From: Malurus cyaneus samueli
Taxonomy: Eukaryota > Chordata > Aves > Passeriformes > Maluridae
DNA length: 64,000 nt
Assembly: GCA_009741485.1 (NCBI GenBank)
Contig: CM019216.1
Span: forward strand, 26,085,787-26,149,786
Reading direction: 5' to 3'
Made by a program: the position numbers and the translations under genes. A model generated the notes under the pieces. That model worked only from the letters and a program-made list of their open reading frames with translations, had not been told where the DNA came from and did no database searches. Positions 11,041 through 23,835 of the stretch are shown in pieces. The first letter of the stretch is position 1; the number at the start of each line of letters is the position of its first letter.

Positions 11041-13179
11041 GCTATATCTCAGGCTGCATTTCAATTTTAACAAGTGCCTCCTCTATATAAATATTAATGT
11101 CTTGGGACACAATAAGAAAAAGAAAAAAAAAAAAAAAGTTCGTTCATAACCATTAGTCCTATAATAGCACTTTTAGGGGAATTGTTTTTCTGTTGCCCTT
11201 TTGGTGTTCAATAATTAACCTACTAGACAGTTGTGCTCTTTGATACAATATTGTTATATAACATCATAAAATCCCGTTCAAAAGATCTGCTGTGGAGGTT
11301 TTCATAAATAAAGGATAATTCTGCTGATAGAAATTTCTTCATGCCTTTCTGCTTATGGAACATGTGGACACTGGTCTGTTTGGGCATCAAAATAAGGAGT
11401 GAGGATGATTGAAATTTTGACATAATGAATGTTTTATTCAATATAAAGAATTCAGTACGCTTAGTTCTAATAAAACACTTTTTTGTAATTGTTTTCAGTC
11501 AATAACGCTCTAGTCCTTTTTTTTTTCCCTGGTAAATGAAAACAGCCCCTGAACCAGCAGTCTGTTCCTCAAATTTGGGCCATAATGAAAATAAGTTTGA
11601 TAGTACAACTACAAAAAAATGCTGGCTGGCTTTTCCCTCTGTCCATTTCAACAAAAAGTGGACAGGATCTACCAAGATTGAGCTGTTTTCCTGGTCCATT
11701 ATCTATCAGGAACATGAATGAAAAACTTAGCTTAGATGCCTCATGATTACTTTTATAAACTGATTTTCACAATAACTGACTGAAAAAGAACTGTCAGAAA
11801 ATTGACCAGCAAATATGCAAACCTTATTGATCCCCAGGAACAATTTTCATGATTTTATATGAAAACTATTTAATTAAAAATAAATAAGGAAACAAAAAAA
11901 ACCGCAAACAAATTAAAGGAGATGCAATTTTACTTAAAAACAATTATAAAATTTGGGTTTTTGTAAGCAGTTTTAACATGATAATACTTGGATTATGTCA
12001 TTGGCTGCTTTTTCATTGATAGCATTATAGAGCTTTTTCATAATCTACTTTTTGGACAACATGGGAAAGCACTGGATTTCCTAGCACAGGAACATGTGTG
12101 GAATTGTTTTAATAATATTTAAAGTTGTTTCTCCTTTTGTTTCAGAGGAACTTGCAAATCCATAGACAAAGAGAAGTGCTGAAATAAGTAGAGTAAGCAA
12201 GGCAATCTTATTGTAGATTATATTTACAAGAGCTCATTGAAAATACAGTTTATTCCTTTAAAATTCTTTTTTTTTTTTTGGAGCTCTAGCAATTGACATA
12301 ATTTAGTGAATCCAGGTTCATGTCTGAAAATTGTCCAAAAATAATAGATAACTTTTTGAAAGAGACTTTGCCAAAGCAATGTGAGCCCCAGTAGATGAGC
12401 AGATGGCTAATTTTCTTCTATTCTGTGGGCAACAGGATCGTGTTAATGTCCAGTATCTAACATGATGTTTTTTATAAAAATTTTAAAAAAAAAGTGAGAG
12501 AACTAGTCTCTCTTACTTGATTTTTGAGTGCAATCAGTTCAAACAGTCCCTCGTATAAATATGTATGTATGAAGCAATTTTTGTGATGCAAATTCTGCAA
12601 TACAACAGGAAAATTATGTTTGTAAGTGTCCTAATCAGCATTTTCTGAAGGCAAACAATTTCAAAATATTCCCAAATGCATAAACTGTAAATTTTTGTAG
12701 CTAAGTGTCAGAGGCTTTGAGACCATTAATAAAAATTCAGTATATGCCTCTCTTAAGTTAGGGACATTCTGCAACAGAATTTTAAAGAGATTTCCCAATT
12801 CCCAAATAGCAAAATTCATTAGAAAAAATTACTAAAAGAGTACACAACCTACATTAACTATTCATCGGTTACTGTCTCATTTTGTCATTCTATTGAAAGT
12901 ATGAGCTACTATACCAATTTTTTACACAGTAAGTAATTTGGTAATGACAGTAAAATTCAGAATATAACATTAATTAGATAATCATTCTGAAAGTAGAGAG
13001 ATCAATTTAAACTGATTTGTAAACAACATACAAATAAAAGGTGTATGAAGCTTACTAAAAAAAATATTGAGCATTAGGTAAATTTTTTTTGACATATTTT
13101 CAGAACTGGTTTTAAAAAACTCAACATAACCTCATAATGACATACAAGGAAGCTTAAGGAACTGTGTTCAACATGGGCA

Positions 13180-13500
13180 ATTGAAGTGTGGAATGGGATC
13201 TTATTGTTGTTCATTGTTATCTACTCTTATCTGATAGAAGGGTCCAGAAAAGATATGATGCTCCTCTCGAGGGTGAACGGTGATAGGACAAGAGACAACA
13301 AACACCAAATGAAACACAGATAATTACAAAATTATATTAGACAGTGGTCAAAAGCTGGAACAGGTTGCACATAAAGGCTATGTAGTCTTCATCTTGGAGT
13401 TATTCCAAACTCAGCTGGACACGGGTCTTTAGCAGCATGATTTAATTGGGTCAGCTTTGAGCAAGGGGTTGGATAAAATATTGTCTGAATATCTATTTTA
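13180..13500 (+). mobile_element. CR1 LINE 3' fragment in left arm
   Basis: An old, diverged CR1: GGGTGAACGGTGATAGGACA, then AGCTGGAACAGGTTGCACAT, CAGCTGGACACGGGTC, and AGGGGTTGGATAAAATATTG. The mirrored copy is at 32,560-32,885, so it was present before the arms were duplicated. Confidence 0.75.
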
Positions 13501-14478
13501 AGTTAGAAAATATTCTGCTAATTTAAAAAACCTTTTTTCGTTTTAATCAATTTGTCTATGTTTAGCTAAAAAGAATTTTATGTAAGCCTAAATCTGTTTA
13601 CCCATTGTGGTGGCCACTAATGTTCTGGACTTCTGAGAATAGGAAGGATATAAAAGAGTATTGTCATATTTTAGGAATCCAAGCAGTTTTCAGAACTGAG
13701 GTGGTTCTTATTAAATTCATAGGTAGAAGTATAATACCTGTGTATACCCAGGCATCCTTCTAAATCTATTTTTATATTAATTGAAGATAAAACATTTTAA
13801 GTAGGTTTTTTAACGTCAAAGTTTGATTTTAAAAACTGGCAAGGAGTTAACGGCCTCCATTATGGTCAGATTTTTCCATATTTGGGTAAGATCAGATATA
13901 CAGTTGAAAAAATAAATAAATATCATTTACTCTAAGAAGTATTTTGAAATTCACTCTAAAAATTCACACCTCAGAGATACAATGAAATCGTGTTCTGTCT
14001 TGCACTTTCTGAGTTTTTTAACTACAGCTATTATATTGCAAGGAGAAAGTAGATTAACCTGTTACTAAATGATGTCTTGCAAATGAAAAGAATGTTCTAA
14101 GGTCCAGCTAGAAAACATTGTTACTAAAAATATCAGTGACACCAAAATGCTGCATTGGGGTAATCAGTAAAAAGCATGGTGAAATGGAAATGGGAACATT
14201 GATTGTTCATTAATTTGATTTTTTTTAAAGATAATAGTCCTAAAAATTAAATACTATCACTATATGTATTCTGTAAATACTGTATCATATATTATTTATT
14301 TATTTCACAAAGTTATCAATATTTAATTTAGAATCATTGCACAAATCTTTTAGGAAAATATATATTCTAGAGATCTGCACATTAAAGACACAGTTTTCTT
14401 ATTCTCATGTATATACAGGACTGTATATAAATAGCAAACGAGGAAGATGCTAAAATATTTATACTCTTATGGCTTTAA

Positions 14479-14479
<1 letters not shown>

Positions 14480-14521
<42 letters not shown>
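14480..14521 (+). repeat. Poly-A run, 42 bases
   Basis: Pure A run. The matching place in the right arm (31,598-31,609) has only 12 T. Such a difference can be real slippage or a sequencing error. Confidence 0.95.
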
Positions 14522-14524
<3 letters not shown>

Positions 14525-15215
14525 GTGGAAAAATGAAGATACCTTTTTTTACACAAAGCATTTCTTCCAAGTTTTCGGTAATTTTCCCATGCTCTAGAAA
14601 ATCCAAGCACGTAATGAATATTTACATTCAAATACAAAAAGAAGGTAACCCCACCATTTATTCAAATGCAGATTTATTTGGATAATTTTTTCTCTGCTGA
14701 AACTGATACAAAATTGTTCGTGGCTGGTGCATATATTTGTAACATCTGTGAATTACTAGTCATGTCTTTGCAATGAGCTTGACTTGCAATGGAAAACTTT
14801 TACAGTTTTGGCTGAACCTGGTTTTAAAAATGCAATATGTTAACTTAACAATTTAATATATTCATTATGTCTGTTGTGGGGCTTTTTTTTTTCCTCACAT
14901 TTACAATTATTCTGCAAATCAACATACAAAGATCCAATAGTGAGAGAAATGACAGTTCAAAACAGAGACAAGAAGTAAAGACAGGTAAGGAAAGCTGAAT
15001 GCTTATTCTTCGCACAAATAAATTTAAGAATATATCAGTCCATTGAACAACTTTAATCACCTATTCCTTGCAAAGAAATAGATTTAGAAAATATGATCGA
15101 CAGGAAAAGAAAATGCCTCGTGAAGAGTTAAATAGAGTTTAAGGCTTAGAGAATTTAACTCAAAAATCAGAAAATACTGTATTAAGTTTTTTTCAGAACT
15201 ATTTCATTGAATTCA

Positions 15216-15667
15216 TGTTTATGTGGCAAGGTTTGGTAGCAGAAGGTAGAGAGAGTGGCAGAGATGGTTTCTGTGAGAAAATTTCAGAAGCTGTCCCCTT
15301 ATCAGGTGCACCTAAATTCATCCAGCTTCAGGATGGACGTGTTCTTGGTCAAAGGTGAGCAAATCAATTCTGATATTCCACTTTAAACAAATTCAAAAAG
15401 AGTGGAAAGATCAGAAGAGTTGGGAATGAAGAGAGCTAGGAAAAGGAGAGTGGGAAAAAGACCTCGGGTAGTATATCTCATCACTCCGTACTCGTATTTT
15501 TATGGGCAATAAATTAATTATACCCCAAGTCGAATCGTTAGCCTGGTGGTAATCTGTCGGTGTATGCCCTCTCCTGTATTATGTTTTCATGAGGATGAGA
15601 ATGAAATCAGTCTTAGTACGTGGCAACCTGTGGCCTACCAATGTACATATGCTAAGCCACTAACAGT
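15216..15667 (-). mobile_element. ERV LTR, reverse, noisy copy
   Basis: Mirror of the LTR at 30,447-30,916. The CR-free end near 15,216 (TGTTTATGTGGCAAGGTTTG) is clean, but from about 15,400 to 15,720 the copy carries many 1-2 base indels relative to the right arm, while the flanks are clean again. That error pattern is not expected from ageing of one LTR. Confidence 0.75.
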
Positions 15668-16842
15668 ATAGATAAATTGTTCAATTTCAGGCGTACAGTA
15701 GAAGAAGACTGGATAAAAAAAAATAAAATAAAAAACAACAAAACATTAAAACTTTTTACTGGGAAGCTAGAAAAATATGGGAACTTATTCTGGCAACTAC
15801 AGACTACACAAAAAATGACTTACCCTTAACTAAATTGAACCTATCTATCCAAATAAACATGGAAGAAAAGACTCTTGCTAACCAGGAAGGCCATTAATGA
15901 ATAATTTAAAGAGGTTAAAAGAAAAAGAAACCTTAACTTTTTACTGTATAGTGTTAAACATAATTCATAGACCCTAAAGTTATTGGCGAAAGAACAAAGC
16001 AGGACAGTTCAGAGTTGTTCAAAGTCATGCAATGGCTGCAATATGACAATGTGAAATGAGGAAGTTAGGAGAATCTGCACTCTGCATTACATGTAAAAAA
16101 TAGAGCAATCAAATGTAGCACAAAATCCAAAAAACAGTTGGACAGAACTGGTTTATGATGTTTTCTCTTTGGTGCATCATATTCTTAAACATGGTCTCTC
16201 TTTATCCTGATGACTATTCTTAATTCCTTTATAGTATTTCAATGATTACAAGTTGTGTTACAAATCAGAGCTGCTTACTTTTTACACCGTCTTTCTCACT
16301 TTTTGAAGTTATTTCTCTTTTCAGTACTAAATAGGTAATATCTTAGTCTGGAGACTCTTTGCTTTCAGTGAAAATACTTCACAAGATAGCAAAGATTAAT
16401 TTCTCCCTAAAGAGGTCATCTCATGTCCTCAAAATACATCTATGCCTATTGGTTTTTTTTTTTTTTGTTCATTTGGTCTTGTTTTTGTAAGTCAGATAAC
16501 TTAAGTCAAAAGCAGACAATCAGGAAATTTCAGCAAAGAAGCAGCCTACAGATAAAAGGTCAAAGTCCAGGTAAGGAGAAATTCTAGATGGGTAGTTCAG
16601 GATAAGAATTTTGATGTAAATGTCACAACTATAACAAATATTTTAAAGAATATATCTGCTGAATGAATGAAATCACAGACGAAAATATTGTTAAATGAGT
16701 TAGAATGTTTTTCAGTCTTTTTGGAAGATGATGCGCAAAATGATTCTCTGAGTAAAAGCAACACAGAAATAAACATGTGACTACGTATGCGTGTGTACTG
16801 TCTGAAAAGACGTGTTTTAGATCATCTGGGACTCTGTGGCTG

Positions 16843-17688
16843 TGTTATTGCAGTTGATGTGGCAAGGGGATGAGCGGGCATGGACTCTTGAAAGCTACTA
16901 AAAGTTTCCGCCACATCCATGGAACCAAAGACCAGACAGCTGCAATGCAGACGCAGGCCTCTGGCCTGAGTGCTGAGCCAAGGCTCATCAGGCACGGTGG
17001 GAACCACACTAGAGCATATATGATTGCTTCCAAGTGGGGAAGGTGTGACCCCGGGTGAAGCTGATGCTGGAGGGCCTCTGGTGACCGGTGACCTGGGCAG
17101 ATGGGGGAGGAGGCCACACTGTGAGCAGCGTTTGAGTGCGGACCTTTTGAACTCCATTGGAAGTGGATCAGAGCTGATGAACAGTTCTTGAAGATTGGAA
17201 GTCCATGGCAAGGAATTGGAAGACAAGTCCAGGAGAAATCTGTGGTCCCAGTGGGAGAGATGCTCACAAAAGGAGTGGAGGTATGAGACACCTCCGCATT
17301 TCAGCCGACGATGAATCAGTGCAGGACAGTGGTGATTGGAGCCTGGATGCAACCATATTCCTGTGCTGCCGAGGTGACAAGGAGGTAGAATACTAGTCCA
17401 GTGGAATTTGGCCCTAGCGAGAAGGTGGTCATTCGGAGTGTTTTTAAACATCTGTTTATTCTTTCATCATCTATCTACCCTCTTGTGTTGTCTTGTAATA
17501 ATAAATAACTCCAAGTCAATCCGTTTTAGCTCAATCAAGATAACTGGTGAGTGAAGTCTACTCCTGCCAGCTGCTCTTGCACCTCAGTAGTAGACCATTT
17601 AATCTTTATTTTTACCTTCCCCTGTCCATGAAAGCGAGGGGAGCAATAGAAATGGATGGATCTTGTGCATCACAAGGGCAGCTTCACA
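16843..17688 (-). mobile_element. ERV LTR, reverse, noisy copy
   Basis: Mirror of the LTR at 28,433-29,241. Shared anchors are TTGCCACATCAACT and GGATGTGGCGGAAACTTTTA (both read in reverse here). It is full of small indels and substitutions. Its 209-aa reverse open frame (16,822-17,451) is LTR sequence, not a gene. Confidence 0.8.
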
Positions 17689-19000
17689 TCTACCTATATA
17701 TGAGGTTTCAGTACTGACTGGGTTGTGTCTGTGGGGTAGTTTTTATAGGGTCCAGTACTGAATGTTTGCTTTTAGGTTGTAAACCCATTAGCGTATAATT
17801 AGTTACATTTTGATTCCTAACTAGACTTTCAATGATGTATGTATCCACATCTGTAAGTCCATAAGCAGATTTTTTTCTATCAATTATATAGCAATTGAAG
17901 CCGGAATAGCATATAAGTATTTTGAGTATTTCTTGTTTTATTTCTGTCTGGAGCTCTTTAATGTTAGTCTTATTTCTTACTTTACAGAAATGATGCAGTC
18001 TGCTCTATCTTTATCTCCACTAGAGCCAAAAGGTCAATTTATCTACTTTCGAACGCTTCTAGACTGTATCACTGAGAAATATAGAGACCAAAGTAGATAT
18101 TTTATACTACCGAACTGTAATCTTCCTAGAAAGCCCTAGTAGCTTTCCATGATATTCATAAATATTATAGTAATATATCGTGACTTACTCGAGCATTGTG
18201 GGACAGTGGGGAACTCATATGAAGTAACAGATAGTTTTTTTATTTATTTGGTCAAAGAATAATGTCCCTCCCATTTATAGTAGTGATAATATCAATTTTA
18301 AAATCTTAAAAATTCAAGGATTTCCTTTTGGAATGTTCATACAGATCACAGATAATAGTGGGAATGTGCTTTATAAAATTTTAAACTTTATAGCCATGAT
18401 AATACTATATTTACCACCAATTACTGTCTCTGTGTTTAATGCTATCTTATTCAACTAACTGTGAGTAACTTCGAATTAAAAGTATAGTATATTGACATTT
18501 CAGTGATGGTACTCTCAATACCAAGATGATGGTTGTTAATACCTATATTTTAGGATGCGGACAAATAATAGTACAAACTTTAGATTGCGAAATTAACTGG
18601 ATGGTATATAGCAAATGATTAATCTTAGACTTATAAAAGCGTGGTTTGGCATATACCGTGGTCTGAGATTTTTTTTATTTTCAATTGTATTTGGCACTTT
18701 TAGAGGTGTATGTTTGTTTCATTCTTCATGTGAAAGCATTCCTCCAATTTTATGTGAAAGATCTCTTCAATGGTTTGAGGCAGATATACTAAAAATATAT
18801 AATAGAAACTTCAACCTGCTATGTATGCAGCATCTCTTAATATCATAAAACAGATAAATTAACAATATACTATAGTTCCGCGAGCCTACCACTAATGTAG
18901 TAAGCAATCTTAGGGGATCGATTAGTGGACAGAGTATTTCTCATATAGCTACCAATCAGGAAAATTAAGCGAGTTGAAGATCTTCTTATTGAGGATTTCC
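17689..19000. other. Noisy stretch of the left arm, non-repeat
   Basis: Corresponds to about 27,180-28,432 in the right arm but with frequent indels, e.g. the TA-rich run at 27,969-27,998 is scrambled here. The noise therefore is not limited to repeats. Open frames at 17,933-18,139 and 18,615-18,848 are not credible. Confidence 0.65.
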
Positions 19001-20529
19001 TTGTTTTATGCTTATAAAAACCCCTGGAAGAGCTGAGAAAATGTCTGTATTAAATTAATGAATATTATCTGTGACCTTTTTTACTCAGTTTTATATTTCT
19101 GCCTGTCTGAAAGCATAAAATTTAGTGAAAGGAAGACTCAATGTTTTAAAATCAAAAAGCAGAAACTACAACAAAGTAGAAGAAAGTGTGAAGTGATGGC
19201 TGTGTAGCTTGTGGCTATGTAAGAATCCTTCTAGCTCCATCCTTTAAGAGCATTTCTCTGAAAATGCTGAGTGTGAGATCAAAAATTATCAGCATCTGAA
19301 AGGCTGAAGTACTAGAGAAACTGAGCATCCTGCAAATCAGCTGGGCTGTTTTCCCAGCAAAAAGTCTAGGACTTGAGAGAGTTATGCATAAAAATTAAGT
19401 GTGAGCTGAAGAAATAGTCTTACAGGAAAATGTTTATTTAAACTATTATGATTTTAATATTTTCTGTATATATCATTTTAAAAGTTATTTTATGGGGTAG
19501 GAGAGAAGTCGACAAAAGAATAAAAGCTACAAAGCAATGAAAGGAAAGCAGAAGAGAGGAAGCAGTTATTTAGTTATCTTCTACTATAGTGTCACCCAAA
19601 GAATAAACCCTCTTCACGACTCATCTGATTGATCTTCCTGACACATTTCTATTAGCACTGCCGAAAAAGGTTAGATGCATAACTTCAGTTTAAGAAAACT
19701 TGAATAAGGAACTCATTTACTATGAAAAATTGGGACAATACCAGTGAAAGAACATCCTTGGATGTGAAGATAAAATTCCAAATTAGAGAAGACTGTAGAG
19801 ACAGTATGTAAGAAACACAAAAAAACCAGAAAAAACAGGCCATAATTATTCAAGTTCATTTGATAACACATGCAATTTGGTCTAAATTTAGTTAATACAT
19901 TTTCTAGATAAATAGAATTATAACTCTATTCTATATTTTCATATTAATTTTCTTGTTCATTTTATAAATTTGTAGATCTGATTGGTCTCTTTAGAGGCAT
20001 AACTATTTTGAATCACCAGACCTGATTGGCTCCCATCAATATAGAAATGGAAGGTATACTGCAATATTTATCACATCTACATGGTTTGTGACAAATGCCT
20101 TTCCATGGATGAATGTGAGAAATTTTTAAGGCAATTATTAAAAAAATGGACAACAACAAACAGGTTTATCTTTTCACAGGAATTACATGCATTGTTGCTT
20201 AAAAGAGCTATCAGCTTGTGGGTATTTAGAGTTAATGAATTGCTAATCTTTACCCCTCTATACATATTTAAAGGAGCAATACCAGAAATAAGCCATACAA
20301 CAATTTATGCATTTAATGAATTAGTGACAAAAACTCACTGTGATCAGTAGATATTGGGCTGTTAGTATTCAATTAAGAAAAGGATTTTCATCAGCTTTAT
20401 TTGGATTTACCTGGATTTAACAGTTACGAAATTGATAGATGTCTGTGCTAGTGTGATTTACTTTTTTTTCTTTTTTGTGGCACAACAACATGTGACAGCA
20501 GCAGTAACAAGCAGTTATCCTATGTAAAA

Positions 20530-21300
20530 TGAGACACCTCGAGAAGTGGGCCCATGGGATCTCCGAGCTTCAGCAAGACAAAGGCAAGGTCTGCACCTGA
20601 TTGGGACAACTCAGGTGTCAATACAGGGCTGAGTGACATACAGATCGAGAGCAGCCTCTGAGAAGGACTTGGGTGATGGTGGATGAAGGCTGGACATGAG
20701 CCAGCAATGTTCACTGACAGCCCAGAAAGCCAACCCTTTGCTGGACTACATCCAAAGCAGTGTGACCACCAGAATAAGAAGGCTCTTGCCCTCTGCCTCT
20801 GCTGTCCTCTGGTGAGACCCCACCTGCAGTGCTGCATCCAGATTTGGGATCCCAGCACAGGAAAGACATGGACCCCTTGGAATGACTCCAGAGGAGGCCA
20901 TCAATGTGATTAGAAGGGTGCAGCACCTCTTCTACAATGAAAGGCTGAGATGGTTCAGCCTGGAAAAGAGAAGGTTATGGGGTGACATTATTGTGGCCTT
21001 CCAGTTCCTAAAGAGAATCTACAAGAAAGGAGCAGAGAGACAAGAGGAAATAACTTCAAACTGAAAGAGAGGGTTAGGTTAAATAGTAGGAAGAAATTCT
21101 TACTGTGAGGGTGGTAAACACTGGAATCGGTTTTCCAGAGAAGCTGTGGATGTCCCAACACTGGAAATTTTCAAGGCTAGGCTGGTTGGAGCATTGAGCA
21201 ACGTGGACAACTGAAAGGTGTTTCTGCCCATGCCAGGGGCAGGGGTAGCAGTACATGATCTTTTAGGTCTCTTGAATCCAGGCCATTTTGTGATCCCATG
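20530..21300 (+). mobile_element. CR1 LINE 3' segment, most complete copy
   Basis: Reads continuously as CR1: GAGAAGTGGGCCCATGGGAT, GAGAAGGACTTGGGTGATGG, CTGGACATGAGCCAGCAATG, GCCCAGAAAGCCAACCCTTT, GTGAGACCCCACCTGCAGTG, AGCACAGGAAAGACATGGAC, CAGCCTGGAAAAGAGAAGG, then GGTCTCTTGAATCCAGGCCA. It bridges the left arm of the large inverted repeat and the inverted copy of the left flank. Both partners (8,153-8,325 and 25,386-25,600) hold only one end each of this same element. Confidence 0.9.
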
Positions 21301-23835
21301 ATTTATGATTCTACTGCTGTGACAAAGTGTAGAGAAACACAGGTCTGGTAGAAATGTGGAAGCCTTGAAAAGGATTTGGAGTAGAGGGACACAGGCACTG
21401 GAGGAAGGAAGATGAAGCACAAGCACAGGCACAAGCACTTCAAGAAGCATTTGGACAATGCTCTCAGACAAATGCCATGATCTTGGGATGTCCTGTGCAG
21501 GACTCATGATCTCTTTGTCGTTCCCTGTTCATATCTGTGTAGTCCAGTTCGTATTATTCCTGTGATTCTCTGCTCGGTGGTGCGTAGGGTTTGGTGTTGT
21601 GCAGAGAGATAGTCATTTATAAATAGAATATTTTACTTCATCTCCAATATACTCATTTATATGAGAAAATTTGTTTCCCGGCCCAGCCGGTTTAAATCTT
21701 ATACTCTTACAGATGACCTAGCTCTGTTAATACCTGCTTTTCAACACGAAATCATTACTGTGTGGGAGGCTATATCTCACACTATATCAAAACTTGCATA
21801 CTTGTGCCATAATGATGGCTCCTCTACACCCATGGAACCATAGAATATTCATTGAAAATATCATTTCCCTCATAGTGTTTACCAAGTATTGAATGTCATT
21901 TCACATGCTCTTTTAAGTAAAGAACTTGGATGTGTGAAAGTAGAGCGTCGCAATCGTGATCGTCTAAAAAATGTAAAACCATACCTGATTGTAGTTGAAG
22001 ACTCCCACATTTGACAAAATAGTGTTGTCAAGGGTCTTCCTTCTGCATGTCTGGACAGCTACCTGAGGTGAGAAGATTATTCTTCTTAAAATAATCCATG
22101 TTCTTGTTAATGTGTTGTCCTATCAGTGTTTGAATTGTGATTTTCTATCTTGGATATTTCAGCGATCTACCTTAGATGTGAGATAAAAGCTTAATTTTCA
22201 TTTTTGGCGACAGCTTTGTAAACAATTAAGCCAGTACTAGTGTGTAGAAAAATATAAATGTAAAAAGTTGGGGAGGAGGGGATGGGTGAAAGACGAATCA
22301 GTAGAATGGGATGGCGAGTCCCATGGACATTCAGAGAGAAAAAGCGTCCCTCAGGACAATATCGCGAGTAGTGCATGGCGGCCTGAAGAAAAGTGTGAGT
22401 CACAGGCTACAGTGAATAAACTATAGAGGAATAGTGGAAATGTTATTAAAGTCCTAATTTATCTAACTGTTCTTTTTGGTCTTCAATTTTTGTTGTGCCC
22501 GCGATGAAGCAGGAAAATGTATAAATGTAAACACCAGATAGTGATTACAACTCTGTCAGCTTTTAGTCACAAGACATAAGAAAATCAAAAGAGCAACAAA
22601 AGATATTAACAATCACTATTGCCTTGGTAACGAGTAGCTACCTACTGCTCAATATACTAACCACAAAATGTTTCCTAGCTGTGACATTTCTGACTCATAC
22701 TGAATGCACAATAGTATCGTGAATGAGGTGACTCCTCTTATTGACAGGTATCCTTGAAACATACGTTCTGACTTTATTGGCGAAGACCATTGCTATACTA
22801 ATGAGCGGTGCGCGATAAGATGTGTAACGCATGCATTCCTCTCCTCAAAGAATAGATTAGTCACATATATCTATTTTGTGAATATGATAACGCCAATCCT
22901 AGTAGTGTCAGAACCTCAGTGGAGTCCCATCAAAAAAGTCAAAACAAGAGCAAAGAACACACTCTTCATATTTGTGTATATCTGGGGGATATTACCGTCC
23001 TCAAGAAAAGGGTTAATTATTTGACCAGGGTGCATTTTTTGAAGTGTCATTCCTCTGGATAAAGATCCTCGCAAAAATGGTCGTGAATTTTTGCCTTCTA
23101 ACATTGGATCTCGTCTCCAGTCATTATGCATACTTAGCACATCTATTTTGATTCTTACTCATCATCTTTTACTCGCTAGGCCACGTGGGCAACATGGCTA
23201 AGGTATTCACTTTACTGATCACGACTACTAAGCCTATCTCTATTCAGAACTTTGTTTTCCCTTAACCCATGCAGCTCACATGATTAAATTTCAAGCAGCT
23301 GGTATATTTATTAATCTATTATTAAATGCTCGTGCTTCCCACTCTGAGATTTGTCATTCTGTGTATTATGTTCACAGTATTAATATGTGGTTCTTTCTTG
23401 TCTCAAGTTGGTGTGTCGAAGAATGTGTGCCAGTTAGTGCACTAAGAGCACTCGATGCCTTTGTGCATGTATTGGTATATTTGGTACTCCTATAGTTCAC
23501 TGAGGCCTGTCTGTATCTCATATAGAAGTGTAAGATAGATGGGTGTGGGTCAATACTCTTTTGTCTGCTGGCTTCTCACTCTGCCACCTCAGTTATGGCT
23601 CATGGGTAGAAGATAAGTTATATCGTAGAACAACAACGATTGGTGGCTGAGTCAAAGTTCTCGTCTTATATAAGCAAAGACTAACGGCGCAGACGGTGTG
23701 AATCTCTGAATAGGCAACATGGACCCATGACTGTGTTATTCGCTAGCCCATCAGACCAGTGAGGTGCAGTGACGTCCTTTGGGCAAGTGATAGTCGTTGC
23801 GAGTACAGACTAGGTAGACGTGCCTGCTTTGGAGG
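21160..23835 (-). repeat. Noisy inverted copy of 6,285-8,325
   Basis: Reverse complement of the left flank. Anchors: 21,160-21,505 with 7,958-8,325 (nearly clean); 22,450-22,500 with 7,235-7,290 (GTCCTAATTTATCTAACTGT); 22,620-22,700 with 7,060-7,145; 23,146-23,190 with 6,735-6,785 (TCTTACTCATC); 23,575-23,600 with 6,450-6,475 (TCTCACTCTGCCACCTCAGT); 23,760-23,832 with 6,285-6,360. The copy is about 630 bp longer than its source because of many small insertions, so coordinate sums drift from 29,465 to about 30,117. Open frames inside it are artefacts of this noise. Confidence 0.85.

Larger units (their letters stand above)
9570..20720 (+). repeat. Large inverted repeat, left arm (11.15 kb)
   Basis: Reverse complement of 25,386-36,409. 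Matching coordinates sum to 45,979 at the outer end and about 46,106 at the inner end, so the arms stay collinear with only about 130 bp net drift. Anchors: 10,052-10,396 with 35,603-35,947 (114-aa frames identical); 11,223-11,441 with the frame starting at 34,586 (1 of 72 residues differs); 16,490-16,560 with 29,518-29,590; 20,517-20,560 with 25,556-25,598. Some stretches differ by a few substitutions per hundred bases. Patches near 11,510-11,710, 15,400-15,720 and 16,830-19,000 differ by many small indels. Gaps between the mapped elements in this arm are gene-free AT-rich DNA. Confidence 0.95.

Noticed and set aside
16822..17451. 209-aa reverse open frame
   Set aside because: It is antisense to the noisy LTR copy and reads as LTR sequence.
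21661..23495. Small frames in the spacer (60-75 aa) as a retroviral or novel gene cluster
   Set aside because: The stretch aligns in reverse with 6,285-7,900, where the same frames do not exist; they are products of indel noise.
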